Source: HXMU1420-2 sp040830545
GTDB taxonomy: Bacteria; Pseudomonadota; Alphaproteobacteria; Rhodobacterales; Rhodobacteraceae
Reading direction: 5' to 3'
Assembly: GCA_040830545.1 (NCBI GenBank)
Contig: JBFOMB010000028.1
Location: 1 to 10,151 of the forward strand
Length of the DNA stretch: 10,151 bases
Shown here: piece after piece, positions 1-7,137 of the stretch
Layout of the letters: each line of letters starts with the position of its first letter
Position numbering within the stretch: position 1 is the first letter of the stretch
Position numbers and translations under genes: made by a program
Notes under the pieces: generated by a model
What the model saw: only the letters and a program-made list of their open reading frames with translations
What the model was told of the DNA's origin: nothing
Database searches by the model: none

Positions 1-1053
1 GTCATCATAGGTGACCGCGTTGCCTTCCTCGGTCGAGGCAAAGCCGCATTGTGGCGCGATGCCCAGTTGGTCCATGTCGGCAAACTGGCTGGCTTCGTCG
101 AACTTGCGCTTCAGCCAGTCCATGTCCTCCAGATCAGGCGTCTTGGTGGTGATGAACCCGGGCATCACGCGCTGTTTGCCCTTGGGCAGCAGCGACAATG
201 GCTCCAGCCCACCGGCACGCTCCGTGTCATATTCCATGAAGAAAATGTCGACACCCGTCGAGAAAATCGCCTCTGCCGCCTGATCATAGGCCCCCTCAGC
301 GGCATGGGTCGACCGGAAATTGCCCCGGCACATGTGCATTCCAATCACCATATCCTCGGGCCGGTCCTTGATCGCCTCGCGCATCATCCACGCATATCGG
401 TCGATCAGCCAATCGGGGTCCAGCCCTTCATCCGTTTTCGTCTGGCGATGTTTCGGGTCGCAAAGATAGGCGAAGAAAATGTCGTCCATCTGCAAATACC
501 GACATCCGGCCTCATAAAATGCGGACACGGCGTCGCGGTAAGTCGTCACAAGGTCATCGAAAATCGCCTGTGGGTCTTCCTGATACTCTGCCAGTTGAAT
601 GTCACTGGCTGCGGTGCGGAAATGGCAGCAGGACGGGCCGGGGATTGAGATTTTCGGCATGACTTCCGTATGTTCCGCCACAAACCTGAAGTGATCCAGC
701 ATCGGGTGATCAGAAGGAAAACTGAGCTTGTCCGTGATCGTCGGAAAGATCGGGCGCAGTTTCATTCCAGCGAACTGAACCCCCTGATCCCGTTCCACCA
801 GTTCAAGGCCATTCAGCATCCCCATGAAATCATAGTGCCAGAAGGACCGCCGTGCCTCGCCATCTGTCACCACCCGCAACCCTGCATCCTGCTGCATGCG
901 GATCAGCGCCGGGATCGCCTCATCCTCAACTTCCGCCAGTTCCTCGGCGGACAGGGACTGATCCTCGAAATGGGCCTTGCGAGCGGCTACGATACTGTCC
1001 GGGCGCAGCAGGCTGCCCACGTGATCGGCGCGGAAGGGCGGCGTGTCGGGCAT
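1..1053 (-). CDS. Short MetE-like (cobalamin-independent methionine synthase II family) zinc methyltransferase, C-terminus cut by window edge
   Basis: An open frame of 351 codons runs from an ATG at 1053 down to base 1 with no stop, so the protein is partial at its C-terminus; family members are usually about 370-380 residues, so roughly 20-30 are missing. It begins MPDTPPFRADHVGSLLRP, the usual opening of the stand-alone MetE catalytic-domain (COG0620) proteins. The zinc site is visible: His240 and Cys242 in the HMCRGN motif, Glu274 in FFMEYD, and Cys336 in PQCGFAS. By family knowledge, zinc activates a thiol as methyl acceptor. There is no N-terminal MetE duplication, so this is the short form, whose methyl donor is mostly unproven. 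A GGAG sits six bases before the ATG. It lies 102 bp downstream of the amine oxidase on the same strand and may be its operon partner. Family call is firm; the reaction is not. Confidence 0.88.
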   Translation of the reverse strand, partial: MPDTPPFRADHVGSLLRPDSIVAARKAHFEDQSLSAEELAEVEDEAIPALIRMQQDAGLRVVTDGEARRSFWHYDFMGMLNGLELVERDQGVQFAGMKLRPIFPTITDKLSFPSDHPMLDHFRFVAEHTEVMPKISIPGPSCCHFRTAASDIQLAEYQEDPQAIFDDLVTTYRDAVSAFYEAGCRYLQMDDIFFAYLCDPKHRQTKTDEGLDPDWLIDRYAWMMREAIKDRPEDMVIGMHMCRGNFRSTHAAEGAYDQAAEAIFSTGVDIFFMEYDTERAGGLEPLSLLPKGKQRVMPGFITTKTPDLEDMDWLKRKFDEASQFADMDQLGIAPQCGFASTEEGNAVTYDD

Positions 1054-1155
1054 GATAATCTCCGTGTCGGCAGTTGGTTCACATGTTGACCTTATCCACC
1101 TCCGCTCGGTCTGGCCACAGTGTTGGCCCGACGCAATTTACGAATCCCGCACCCG

Positions 1156-2478
1156 TCAACGCAGCATTTTCGCGACTTTTTGGGCCGTTTTGCGCCCGCT
1201 GATCCAGGCTCCGTTGACCAGCGCGGATCGCGAACCTGCCACTGCCTCACCAGCGATGAACACACGACGACCCACCGGGCGGCCAAGTATTTCGCGAGCG
1301 CCATAGGCACCGGGGCGCACCGCACCGTAAGCGCCCCGCGTCAGCGGGTTGTCGGCCCAGTCGGTGGCAAATCCTTTGACGAAATGCCGCTTCACATCAC
1401 TGCCAAGAAGGCGCACCAACTGTTCCAATGCGAAATCGACAACCGCCCCTTGGCCATCGCGCCACAACTCCCAGGTAAACCGCCCGCCTACAAAACCCAT
1501 CAGATAGTCCCACCCGCATGGCCACGCGACCGCGTAACAGGCGCGCCCCGGTTGATCCTCTGGCACGCGGTAGGTGACCCAGTTGTTTTCGCCCAGTCCC
1601 AGCCGCGCGCCATCAAACAACAGCGGTATCTTGACCAGCAGTCCCATCGGGATATCCGAAACGGCCTGCTGCTGATCAGGGGGCAGGGCGGGGGTAAACC
1701 GGATAGCGCCGGACGCCAAAACGCCAACAGACACGGTCAGGACGCAGGCCCGTGCCCTGATTGTGCCCGCGCTGGTTTCCACGGACACCCCGGAACCTGA
1801 CCAATCGACAGCAGTTACTTGTGTTCCCAATCGTATCGGCAGGCCCTCTGCCTGCCTTGCGATGACCGTGCCCAATCCCTCCCTGACAAAGTGTGAGGGT
1901 TGATCGTCGTCGCTGTCCCAATAGTCCCGCGTGGATATCTGGTCGAAATCCATGCCGTAGTCCATGGCACCAAGCCAAGTTCGAACGGTGGCCGCATATG
2001 GGATGTCTGACACCACGTGTGACGCTGGGATGTCATACCCGGATTGGCCCGCCTCACTGACGGAATTCGCGACCGCATCCCATGCCGACCTGATTTGATC
2101 CTGATCCTGCTGGCCTGCGCGCCGCCCGTTGATGTCGAACAAATCCGTATCAGCATGCGTGTGGTTGACCAGAGTAAACCCGCCATTCCGGGCCAGGTCC
2201 GTGACCGGGTTCCTGTTGGATCTGTTGATCCAGCTACAGCCATGATCAACCGGCTGACCGAATGAGACGCTTTCGGTCCATGCGCGTCCACCAACCCTGT
2301 CTGCGGCTTCGACGATGACAAAAGAAATGCCACGCCGACGCAACTCCTGCCCGGCGGACAAGCCCGCCGCACCAGCCCCGACAATGACAACATCTGGGTT
2401 TGTTGGTGTCGTGGCGAACAATGGGCTTGCCGCGGTGGCTGCCAGACCTGCCAGAATCGTACGCCTGTTGTGGAACAC
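1156..2478 (-). CDS. Flavin-dependent amine oxidase (MAO/polyamine-oxidase family) with Tat-like signal
   Basis: A 440-residue protein of the flavin monoamine/polyamine oxidase family, which oxidises amines to imines with FAD and usually O2, giving aldehyde, ammonia or amine, and H2O2. Visible signs: the dinucleotide-binding GAGAAG at residues 34-39; VIVEAADRVGGRAWT, the FAD ribose-binding glutamate followed by the family's RVGGRAW motif; the LLVKIPLLF segment that carries the usual active-site lysine; and the C-terminal FIAGEA...NGAWISG block that closes over FAD. The N-terminus has Arg5-Arg6 followed by a short hydrophobic stretch ending SPLFA, resembling a Tat signal with cleavage after Ala22, so a periplasmic location is likely. 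The start is GTG: cctcct at 2485-2490 reads AGGAGG on the minus strand, six bases away. It is transcribed divergently from the TMADH-class gene, and the MetE-like gene follows it. The substrate cannot be told from sequence; tryptophan or L-amino-acid oxidase activity are alternatives. Confidence 0.9.
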   Translation of the reverse strand: MFHNRRTILAGLAATAASPLFATTPTNPDVVIVGAGAAGLSAGQELRRRGISFVIVEAADRVGGRAWTESVSFGQPVDHGCSWINRSNRNPVTDLARNGGFTLVNHTHADTDLFDINGRRAGQQDQDQIRSAWDAVANSVSEAGQSGYDIPASHVVSDIPYAATVRTWLGAMDYGMDFDQISTRDYWDSDDDQPSHFVREGLGTVIARQAEGLPIRLGTQVTAVDWSGSGVSVETSAGTIRARACVLTVSVGVLASGAIRFTPALPPDQQQAVSDIPMGLLVKIPLLFDGARLGLGENNWVTYRVPEDQPGRACYAVAWPCGWDYLMGFVGGRFTWELWRDGQGAVVDFALEQLVRLLGSDVKRHFVKGFATDWADNPLTRGAYGAVRPGAYGAREILGRPVGRRVFIAGEAVAGSRSALVNGAWISGRKTAQKVAKMLR

Positions 2479-2731
2479 GGGTAACCTCCTGCTGGTGATC
2501 AGATCGCTGGATGTTCATCTGCCATCAAAGCCCGCTCCAGCGTCGCACAGTTCGCTGCAGTTTGGAATGTCTCTGCTGGGGGCAGAGGCTCAGATTGGCC
2601 AGGCAACGGACCAAGCTTTGTTTGACGAGTCGTCAACCGGCCTGTTTAGGTGGATCAACGTTTAGCCGATTGTCATAAAACACTAATTTTTTCGGTGTTG
2701 ATACGATGACACCAGCCAAGAAGGCCGCAGA
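2479..2731. promoter_or_regulatory. Divergent intergenic promoter region
   Basis: This 253-bp gap separates the leftward amine oxidase from the rightward TMADH-class gene and must hold the start signals of both unless each is read from farther away. It contains an A+T-rich stretch at 2662-2707, a perfect 15-bp palindrome at 2622-2636 (listed separately), a 6-bp-arm hairpin at 2571-2587 (CTCTGC, TGGGG loop, GCAGAG) and spaced arms AACAC (2679-2683) and GTGTT (2695-2699). The rightward gene has AAGAAGG at 2718-2724, seven bases before its ATG; the leftward gene has AGGAGG next to its GTG. TTGACG at 2622-2627 could be a -35 box, but the matching -10 (TTTAGG, 2645-2650) is poor, so I name no exact promoter. 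Confidence 0.6.
2622..2636. promoter_or_regulatory. Operator-like perfect palindrome TTGACGA-G-TCGTCAA
   Basis: Two perfect 7-bp arms surround a single central G, about 100 bp before the rightward start codon and 145 bp before the leftward one. The T-N11-A spacing inside it fits LysR-type sites, and palindromes of this size also serve GntR or TetR dimers. No regulator gene is in the window, so the cognate protein is unknown. The symmetry is seen directly; the operator role is inferred from its position between divergent genes. Confidence 0.5.
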
Positions 2732-4783
2732 ATGACCCGAGACCCCCGCCACGACATCCTGTTCGAACCCGTGCAGATCGGCCCGGTGACTGCGCCGAAC
2801 CGGTTCTACCAGGTACCGCACTGCACTGGCATGGGATGGTTGCGCCCAAACGCGCTGGCCGCGATGCGGCGGGTGAAGGCCGAAGGGGGGTGGGGCGTTG
2901 TCTGCACCGAATATTGCTCGATCCATCCATCCTCGGACGATCTGCCTTACCCTTATGCCTCGCTCTGGGACGACGCTGATGTGCGGGCCCATGCGCAGAT
3001 GGTTGAGGGCGTGCATGCCCATGGCGCACTGGCGGGGGTGGAGCTGGGGCATGGCGGCGCGCGTACTGCGAACCTGATGACACGAATGCCCTCGATGGAT
3101 GTGGATAGTCTACCGAACATGGCGGGCAACCCCTATCAGACCCGCGCTATGGACAAGACAGACATCCGCAACCTGCGCCATTGGCATCGGCAGGCCGCGT
3201 TGCGCGCGAAAGAGGCCGGGTTCGATATCGTCTATGTCTACGCGACCCATGGCTATCTGCTGTCAAATTTCCTGAACCCGCGCATCAATACGCGCGGTGA
3301 CGAATATGGTGGATCACTGGAAAACCGCGTGCGGCTGATACGCGAATTGATCGAGGAAACTAAGGACGCCGTTGGTGATACCTGCGCCGTGGCCGTGCGT
3401 TTCGCGGCGGATGAAAAGGCGGCAGAGGACGGATGGGCCATCACGGGCGAGCGGAAGGACATGTTTGCCTTGCTGGCCGAATTGCCCGACCTCTGGGACA
3501 TCAACATCGCGGATTATTCGCTGGAAATGGGGACGTCACGCTTTGCCAAGGAGGGCGTGCTGGAACCCTACATGGGTTGGATCAAATCCGCGACGACCAA
3601 GCCAGTGGTGACGGTGGGCCGCTTCACCTCCCCGGATACGATGGCGCTGCAGGTGAAGCAGGGTATCACCGATTTCATCGGCGCGGCGCGGCCCTCGATC
3701 GCCGATCCGTTCCTGCCAAAGAAGATCGACACCGGCGCGTTGGGGACGATCCGCGAATGCATCGGTTGTAATGTCTGTTATTCTGGGGACAGCCAGGGCG
3801 TACCGATCCGCTGCACGCAGAACCCCACAATGGGCGAGGAATGGCGCAAGGGTTGGCATCCCGAAATCATACCCGCAACGCGCACACGCGCCCGCGTGCT
3901 GGTCGTCGGCGCTGGCCCTGCGGGGTTGGAGGCCGCGCGCGTGTTGGGGGCGCAAGGCCACGAGGTGCTGTTGGCCGAGGCGTCTCGCGATCTGGGGGGC
4001 AGGGTCACGCGCGAGGCGCGGCTACCGGGGATGAATGAATACCTGCGCGTGCGCGATTACCGTGAACAGCAACTCAGCGATCTGCCCAATGTGCAGATTT
4101 TCCGCGAAAGCGAGATGGGCATCCAGGACGTGCTGGACGTGAACCCCGATCATGTTGCAATCGCCACCGGCGCACGCTGGCGTAAGGAAGCGTTCACCGG
4201 TGAGCAATTCCGGCCCATTGCGATCCGCGACGCATTGGAGCGCGTGTTCACGCCGGATTACATCATGGACGGGCACCTGACCACCGGTTCAACGCTGGTC
4301 TATGACACCGATGGCTACTACATGGGCAGCCTCATTGCCGAGCGGTTGGCCGCAGAAGGCCGGGACGTGACGCTCGCCACGCCATCAGACAGCGTGGCCC
4401 CCTGGGCCGAACACACGGTAGAGCGCTGGCGCATCCGCACAAGGTTGGAGGACATGTCTGTGCGGATCGAACCTGCGCGCGTGTTGGAAAACTTCGACGG
4501 CACCACGGCGCATATGACCTGCCCCTATAACGAGACGGTATACCGCCTGCCGTTTTCCGATGTGGTGGTCGTCAGCGGGCGCAGACCGACGGATGGGCTC
4601 TATCGTGAACTTACCGATCTGATGCCGCCGTTTTCCGTCACACGGATCGGGGATTGCGAGGCTCCGGCGTTTATCGCGGCGGCAGTTTACGCCGGGCATC
4701 GCTACGCGCGAGAGCTGGAAGATGCACCCGATCCGGATGACCCAATGCGCCATGATCGCGTGGTTCCCCGCGGGGAACCGTGA
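2732..4783 (+). CDS. TMADH-class amine dehydrogenase/demethylase (FMN, 4Fe-4S, nucleotide-binding domains)
   Basis: A 683-residue flavoprotein of the trimethylamine/dimethylamine/histamine dehydrogenase and DgcA/StcD demethylase class. Order: an FMN-binding TIM barrel (to about 335), Cys343/346/349/361 for a 4Fe-4S cluster, then an NAD(P)/ADP-binding fold with GAGPAG at 393-398. The start RDPRHDILFEPVQIGP...NRFYQVPHC closely matches trimethylamine dehydrogenase (TMADH). Cys31 aligns with its 6-S-cysteinyl-FMN Cys30, and Tyr170/His173 with catalytic Tyr169/His172. Of the three aromatic-bowl residues, Tyr60 is kept (Tyr61), but Trp355 is replaced by Asp353 and Trp264 falls in a segment three residues shorter with no Trp. 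Tyr442, used by TMADH to pass electrons to ETF, is Arg439. Such enzymes oxidise or N-demethylate amines in the cytoplasm. The substrate is probably not trimethylamine; methylated amino acids or a di-cationic amine are options. It is translationally coupled to aguA. Comparisons with TMADH are from memory of that sequence. Confidence 0.9.
   Translation: MTRDPRHDILFEPVQIGPVTAPNRFYQVPHCTGMGWLRPNALAAMRRVKAEGGWGVVCTEYCSIHPSSDDLPYPYASLWDDADVRAHAQMVEGVHAHGALAGVELGHGGARTANLMTRMPSMDVDSLPNMAGNPYQTRAMDKTDIRNLRHWHRQAALRAKEAGFDIVYVYATHGYLLSNFLNPRINTRGDEYGGSLENRVRLIRELIEETKDAVGDTCAVAVRFAADEKAAEDGWAITGERKDMFALLAELPDLWDINIADYSLEMGTSRFAKEGVLEPYMGWIKSATTKPVVTVGRFTSPDTMALQVKQGITDFIGAARPSIADPFLPKKIDTGALGTIRECIGCNVCYSGDSQGVPIRCTQNPTMGEEWRKGWHPEIIPATRTRARVLVVGAGPAGLEAARVLGAQGHEVLLAEASRDLGGRVTREARLPGMNEYLRVRDYREQQLSDLPNVQIFRESEMGIQDVLDVNPDHVAIATGARWRKEAFTGEQFRPIAIRDALERVFTPDYIMDGHLTTGSTLVYDTDGYYMGSLIAERLAAEGRDVTLATPSDSVAPWAEHTVERWRIRTRLEDMSVRIEPARVLENFDGTTAHMTCPYNETVYRLPFSDVVVVSGRRPTDGLYRELTDLMPPFSVTRIGDCEAPAFIAAAVYAGHRYARELEDAPDPDDPMRHDRVVPRGEP
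4762..4779 (+). promoter_or_regulatory. 18-bp perfect palindrome covering the aguA ribosome binding site
   Basis: The sequence GGTTCCCCGCGGGGAACC is its own reverse complement. In RNA it would form a 7-bp stem (GGTTCCC/GGGAACC) with a CGCG loop, extendable by G-U pairs (4761-4780 and 4760-4781). It encodes the last residues (VPRGEP) of the TMADH-class protein and ends one base before that gene's TGA (4781-4783), which overlaps the aguA ATG (4783-4785). The only ribosome-binding-like sequence for aguA, GGGGAA at 4772-4777, lies in the loop and 3' arm. Folding would therefore hide the site until a ribosome finishing the upstream gene opens it. The symmetry is seen; the coupling mechanism is inferred. 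Confidence 0.6.
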
Positions 4784-5805
4784 TGAGCGCCGGGGTAAGA
4801 AGTACACCAGCTGCCGACGGGTTCTTTATGCCAGCCGAATGGGCCCGCCACACCCGAACATGGATGATGTGGCCCTGTCGGACCGAGGTTTGGGACAGCC
4901 TTGGCCGGACACGCCAGAACTATGCCGATGTGGCGCACGCAATCCGCCGGTTCGAACCGGTCACGATGGTTGTGCATCCCCGCGACCGGGCTGGGGCCCG
5001 TGATTTGCTGGGAACCGACATCGACCTGATGGAGCATCCCATCGACGACAGTTGGGCGCGGGACGCAGGGCCCTGTTTTCTGACCGACGGGCAAGGGCGC
5101 AGAGCAACCGCGTGTTTCGAGTTCAACGCCTGGGGACAGAAATACCACCCCTATGACGGCGACAACTCGGTCGCTGAGACTGTCGCTGACCTGACCGGCC
5201 TGCGTGCCTATACCTCCACCTTAGTAGCTGAAGGGGGTGGGGTGTCTGTTGATGGCGAAGGCACTGTCCTTACGACCGAAACCTGTTTCCCGAACGCGAA
5301 CCGCAATCCGGGTTGGACTCGCGACGCCATCGAGGCGGAACTGAAGGCCATGTTGGGCGCGGACAAGGTCATCTGGCTACCGGGCAATGTGCTGGAAACC
5401 GAAACTGACGGACATGTGGACGGGATCGCAGTGTTTGCGTCACCGGGTGAGGTGATCGTGCAAAGCGACATGTCATCAGACCATCCCTGGCACAACATTC
5501 ACCGTGCGAACATCGCTGCGTTGGAAGATCAGACCGATGCCAAGGGACGCCCGTTGCACCTGACCAGGGTTCCCGCAGCGTCCATCAGCACCCCGGAACA
5601 TGCCAATTTCTGTGACAGCTTTGTGAATTTCTACATCTGCAACGATGCCGTGATCATGCCGAACTATGGCCTGCAGGAAGATGAGATCGTTAGGGATCTG
5701 CTGCAGGACCGCTTCCCGAAGCGCGAGATCGTGGGCGTTGACATAACAGAGATTGCGATTGGCGGTGGGGGCATTCACTGCATCACTCAGCAAGAGCCCG
5801 CCTGA
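4783..5805 (+). CDS. aguA: Agmatine deiminase
   Basis: A 340-residue protein of the agmatine deiminase family (peptidylarginine-deiminase fold), which hydrolyses agmatine to N-carbamoylputrescine and ammonia in the cytoplasm. Family signatures are clear: MPAEW near the start, DDSWARDAGP at 88-96, EGGG at 150-153 followed by VDGEGTVLTTETC, NRNPG, ETDGHVDG with His211, and the C-terminal GGGGIHCITQQEP with the catalytic Cys333. Length fits the family (about 330-380). The ATG at 4783 overlaps the upstream TGA as TGATG; the GTG at 4780 is in frame but gives the same protein plus one residue, so ATG is preferred. Translation is probably coupled to the upstream oxidoreductase through the palindrome at 4762-4779. 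N-carbamoylputrescine amidase (AguB), the usual next step, is not in the window. The closely related peptidyl-arginine deiminase class is a less likely alternative. Confidence 0.93.
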   Translation: MSAGVRSTPAADGFFMPAEWARHTRTWMMWPCRTEVWDSLGRTRQNYADVAHAIRRFEPVTMVVHPRDRAGARDLLGTDIDLMEHPIDDSWARDAGPCFLTDGQGRRATACFEFNAWGQKYHPYDGDNSVAETVADLTGLRAYTSTLVAEGGGVSVDGEGTVLTTETCFPNANRNPGWTRDAIEAELKAMLGADKVIWLPGNVLETETDGHVDGIAVFASPGEVIVQSDMSSDHPWHNIHRANIAALEDQTDAKGRPLHLTRVPAASISTPEHANFCDSFVNFYICNDAVIMPNYGLQEDEIVRDLLQDRFPKREIVGVDITEIAIGGGGIHCITQQEPA

Positions 5806-5831
5806 CGCGCAATTCCCTGCGCCGCGTGGAA

Positions 5832-5866
5832 ACATACGTTGCGTGAAAGCCGCGCAAAGTGTATGT
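5832..5866. promoter_or_regulatory. Nested inverted repeat upstream of phnW
   Basis: Within the 120-bp gap between aguA and phnW, ACATAC (5832-5837) pairs with GTATGT (5861-5866), and inside it TTGCG (5839-5843) pairs with CGCAA (5853-5857). The result is a two-part stem with a 1x3 internal loop and a 9-nt apex. GTAT (5861-5864) also pairs with ATAC (5872-5875) just beyond. No U-run follows, so a classic terminator is unlikely; an operator or leader element for the phosphonate genes is a better guess. TATCAT at 5884-5889 resembles a -10 box, but no convincing -35 is placed before it. Confidence 0.4.
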
Positions 5867-5925
5867 GATCAATACGCCATACCTATCATGGTGGCCAAAG
5901 TATCGCGAAAATTTATAGGTCTAAA

Positions 5926-7110
5926 ATGACGTCCTCTGCACCGCTTCCCGCCCCGCATCTGGGGGAACCCTATCTGCTGACCCCCGGTCCCCTGACCACG
6001 TCGCGCGCCGTGAAAGAGGCAATGATGCGCGATTGGGGCAGCTGGGACGGCGATTTCCGCGCTATGACCGCAGAGCTGCGCCAACTTCTGCTGGCACTGC
6101 TGGGGCCGGGGCAGGGCGACTATGACTGTGTTCCGGTTCAGGGCAGCGGGACATTTGTGGTCGAGGCGATGCTGGCCTCTTTCGTGCCGCGTGATGGCAA
6201 GGTTCTGGCGCTGTGCAACGGGGCTTATGGCAAACGCGCGGTTGAGACGCTGACCTATCTGGGTCGCGATCACACCGTGATCGACATGGGTGACTACCTG
6301 CCGCCGCGCGGGTCCCAGGTGGCCGAGGCGCTGGCCGCCGACCCGGCAATCACCCATGTGCTGGTCGTGCATTGCGAAACCTCCTCGGGCATATTGAATC
6401 CGGTGCAGGAAATCGCGGATGCCACGGCACAGGCCGGGCGCAAGCTGTTGGTAGACAGCATGTCCGCCTTTGGCGCGGTGCCGCTGGAACCGCATGTGAC
6501 CCCGTTCGAGGCAATGGTCAGTTCAGCCAACAAATGCATCGAAGGCGTGCCGGGCTTTGGTTTCGTCATCGGAAAAACCGACGCTTTGGAGGCGTCCAAG
6601 GGCAATTCCCATTCGCTGAGCCTGGACCTTTACGCGCAATGGGCCGCGATGGAGAAAACCGGGCAGTGGCGGTTCACACCCCCGACCCACGTGGTTGCCG
6701 CGTTTATCGAGGCGTTGAAGGCGCATGAGGCTGAGGGTGGAGTTTCCGCACGCGGCGCGCGGTATCTGAACAACCGGCAGGTGCTGGTCGCGGGTCTGCG
6801 CGATCTGGGATTTGTCACGCTGTTGCAGGATGAATGGCTGTCGCCGATCATCACAACCTTCTTCTGTCCGTCACACCCGAACTTCTCCTTCCCGGACTTC
6901 TATGACCGGATGAAGGCGCGGGGGTTCATCCTCTATCCAGGCAAGCTGACCCGCGCCGAAAGCTTCCGGGTTGGCCATATCGGGCAGGTAGACGGCCACG
7001 TCATGCAGGCCGTTGTAGACAACGCGGCGGCGGCACTGGAAGAAATGGGTGTGCCCTCGGCTGCGCCGTCCGACGGGGACCTGGCAGAACGGCAGATGGC
7101 GGCGGCATAA
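5926..7110 (+). CDS. phnW: 2-aminoethylphosphonate:pyruvate aminotransferase
   Basis: A 394-residue PLP enzyme that moves the amino group of 2-aminoethylphosphonate to pyruvate, giving phosphonoacetaldehyde and alanine, the first step of cytoplasmic phosphonate use. The class-V aminotransferase signs specific to PhnW are present: LLTPGPLTTS near the N-terminus, RDWGSWDGDF, VQGSGTFVVEA, the PLP-aspartate segment LLVDSMSAFGA, the Schiff-base Lys203 in SSANKCIEGVPG, and FRVGHIG near the C-terminus. The length is slightly above the usual 365-370, with a short extra C-terminal tail after EEMGV. The ATG has only a weak AGGT five bases upstream. The next gene, a phosphonate-ester hydrolase-like protein, starts 27 bp downstream, which suggests an operon. 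Neither phnX nor phnY/phnA, which would process phosphonoacetaldehyde, is in the window. Confidence 0.95.
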   Translation: MTSSAPLPAPHLGEPYLLTPGPLTTSRAVKEAMMRDWGSWDGDFRAMTAELRQLLLALLGPGQGDYDCVPVQGSGTFVVEAMLASFVPRDGKVLALCNGAYGKRAVETLTYLGRDHTVIDMGDYLPPRGSQVAEALAADPAITHVLVVHCETSSGILNPVQEIADATAQAGRKLLVDSMSAFGAVPLEPHVTPFEAMVSSANKCIEGVPGFGFVIGKTDALEASKGNSHSLSLDLYAQWAAMEKTGQWRFTPPTHVVAAFIEALKAHEAEGGVSARGARYLNNRQVLVAGLRDLGFVTLLQDEWLSPIITTFFCPSHPNFSFPDFYDRMKARGFILYPGKLTRAESFRVGHIGQVDGHVMQAVVDNAAAALEEMGVPSAAPSDGDLAERQMAAA

Positions 7111-7137
7111 GACCTTGCTAGATCAGGGACATAGGCG

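Noticed and set aside
49..1089. Plus-strand open frames over the left end
   Set aside because: They lie opposite the MetE-like gene, whose zinc motifs are plainly readable on the minus strand.
1113..1128. GGCCA/TGGCC inverted repeat between the amine oxidase and MetE-like genes
   Set aside because: Five-base arms with a six-base loop and no U-run; too weak to call a terminator.
2315..2665. 116-codon plus-strand frame crossing the divergent region
   Set aside because: Starts inside the amine oxidase on the opposite strand, has no recognisable domain and ends at the palindrome; unlikely to be a gene.
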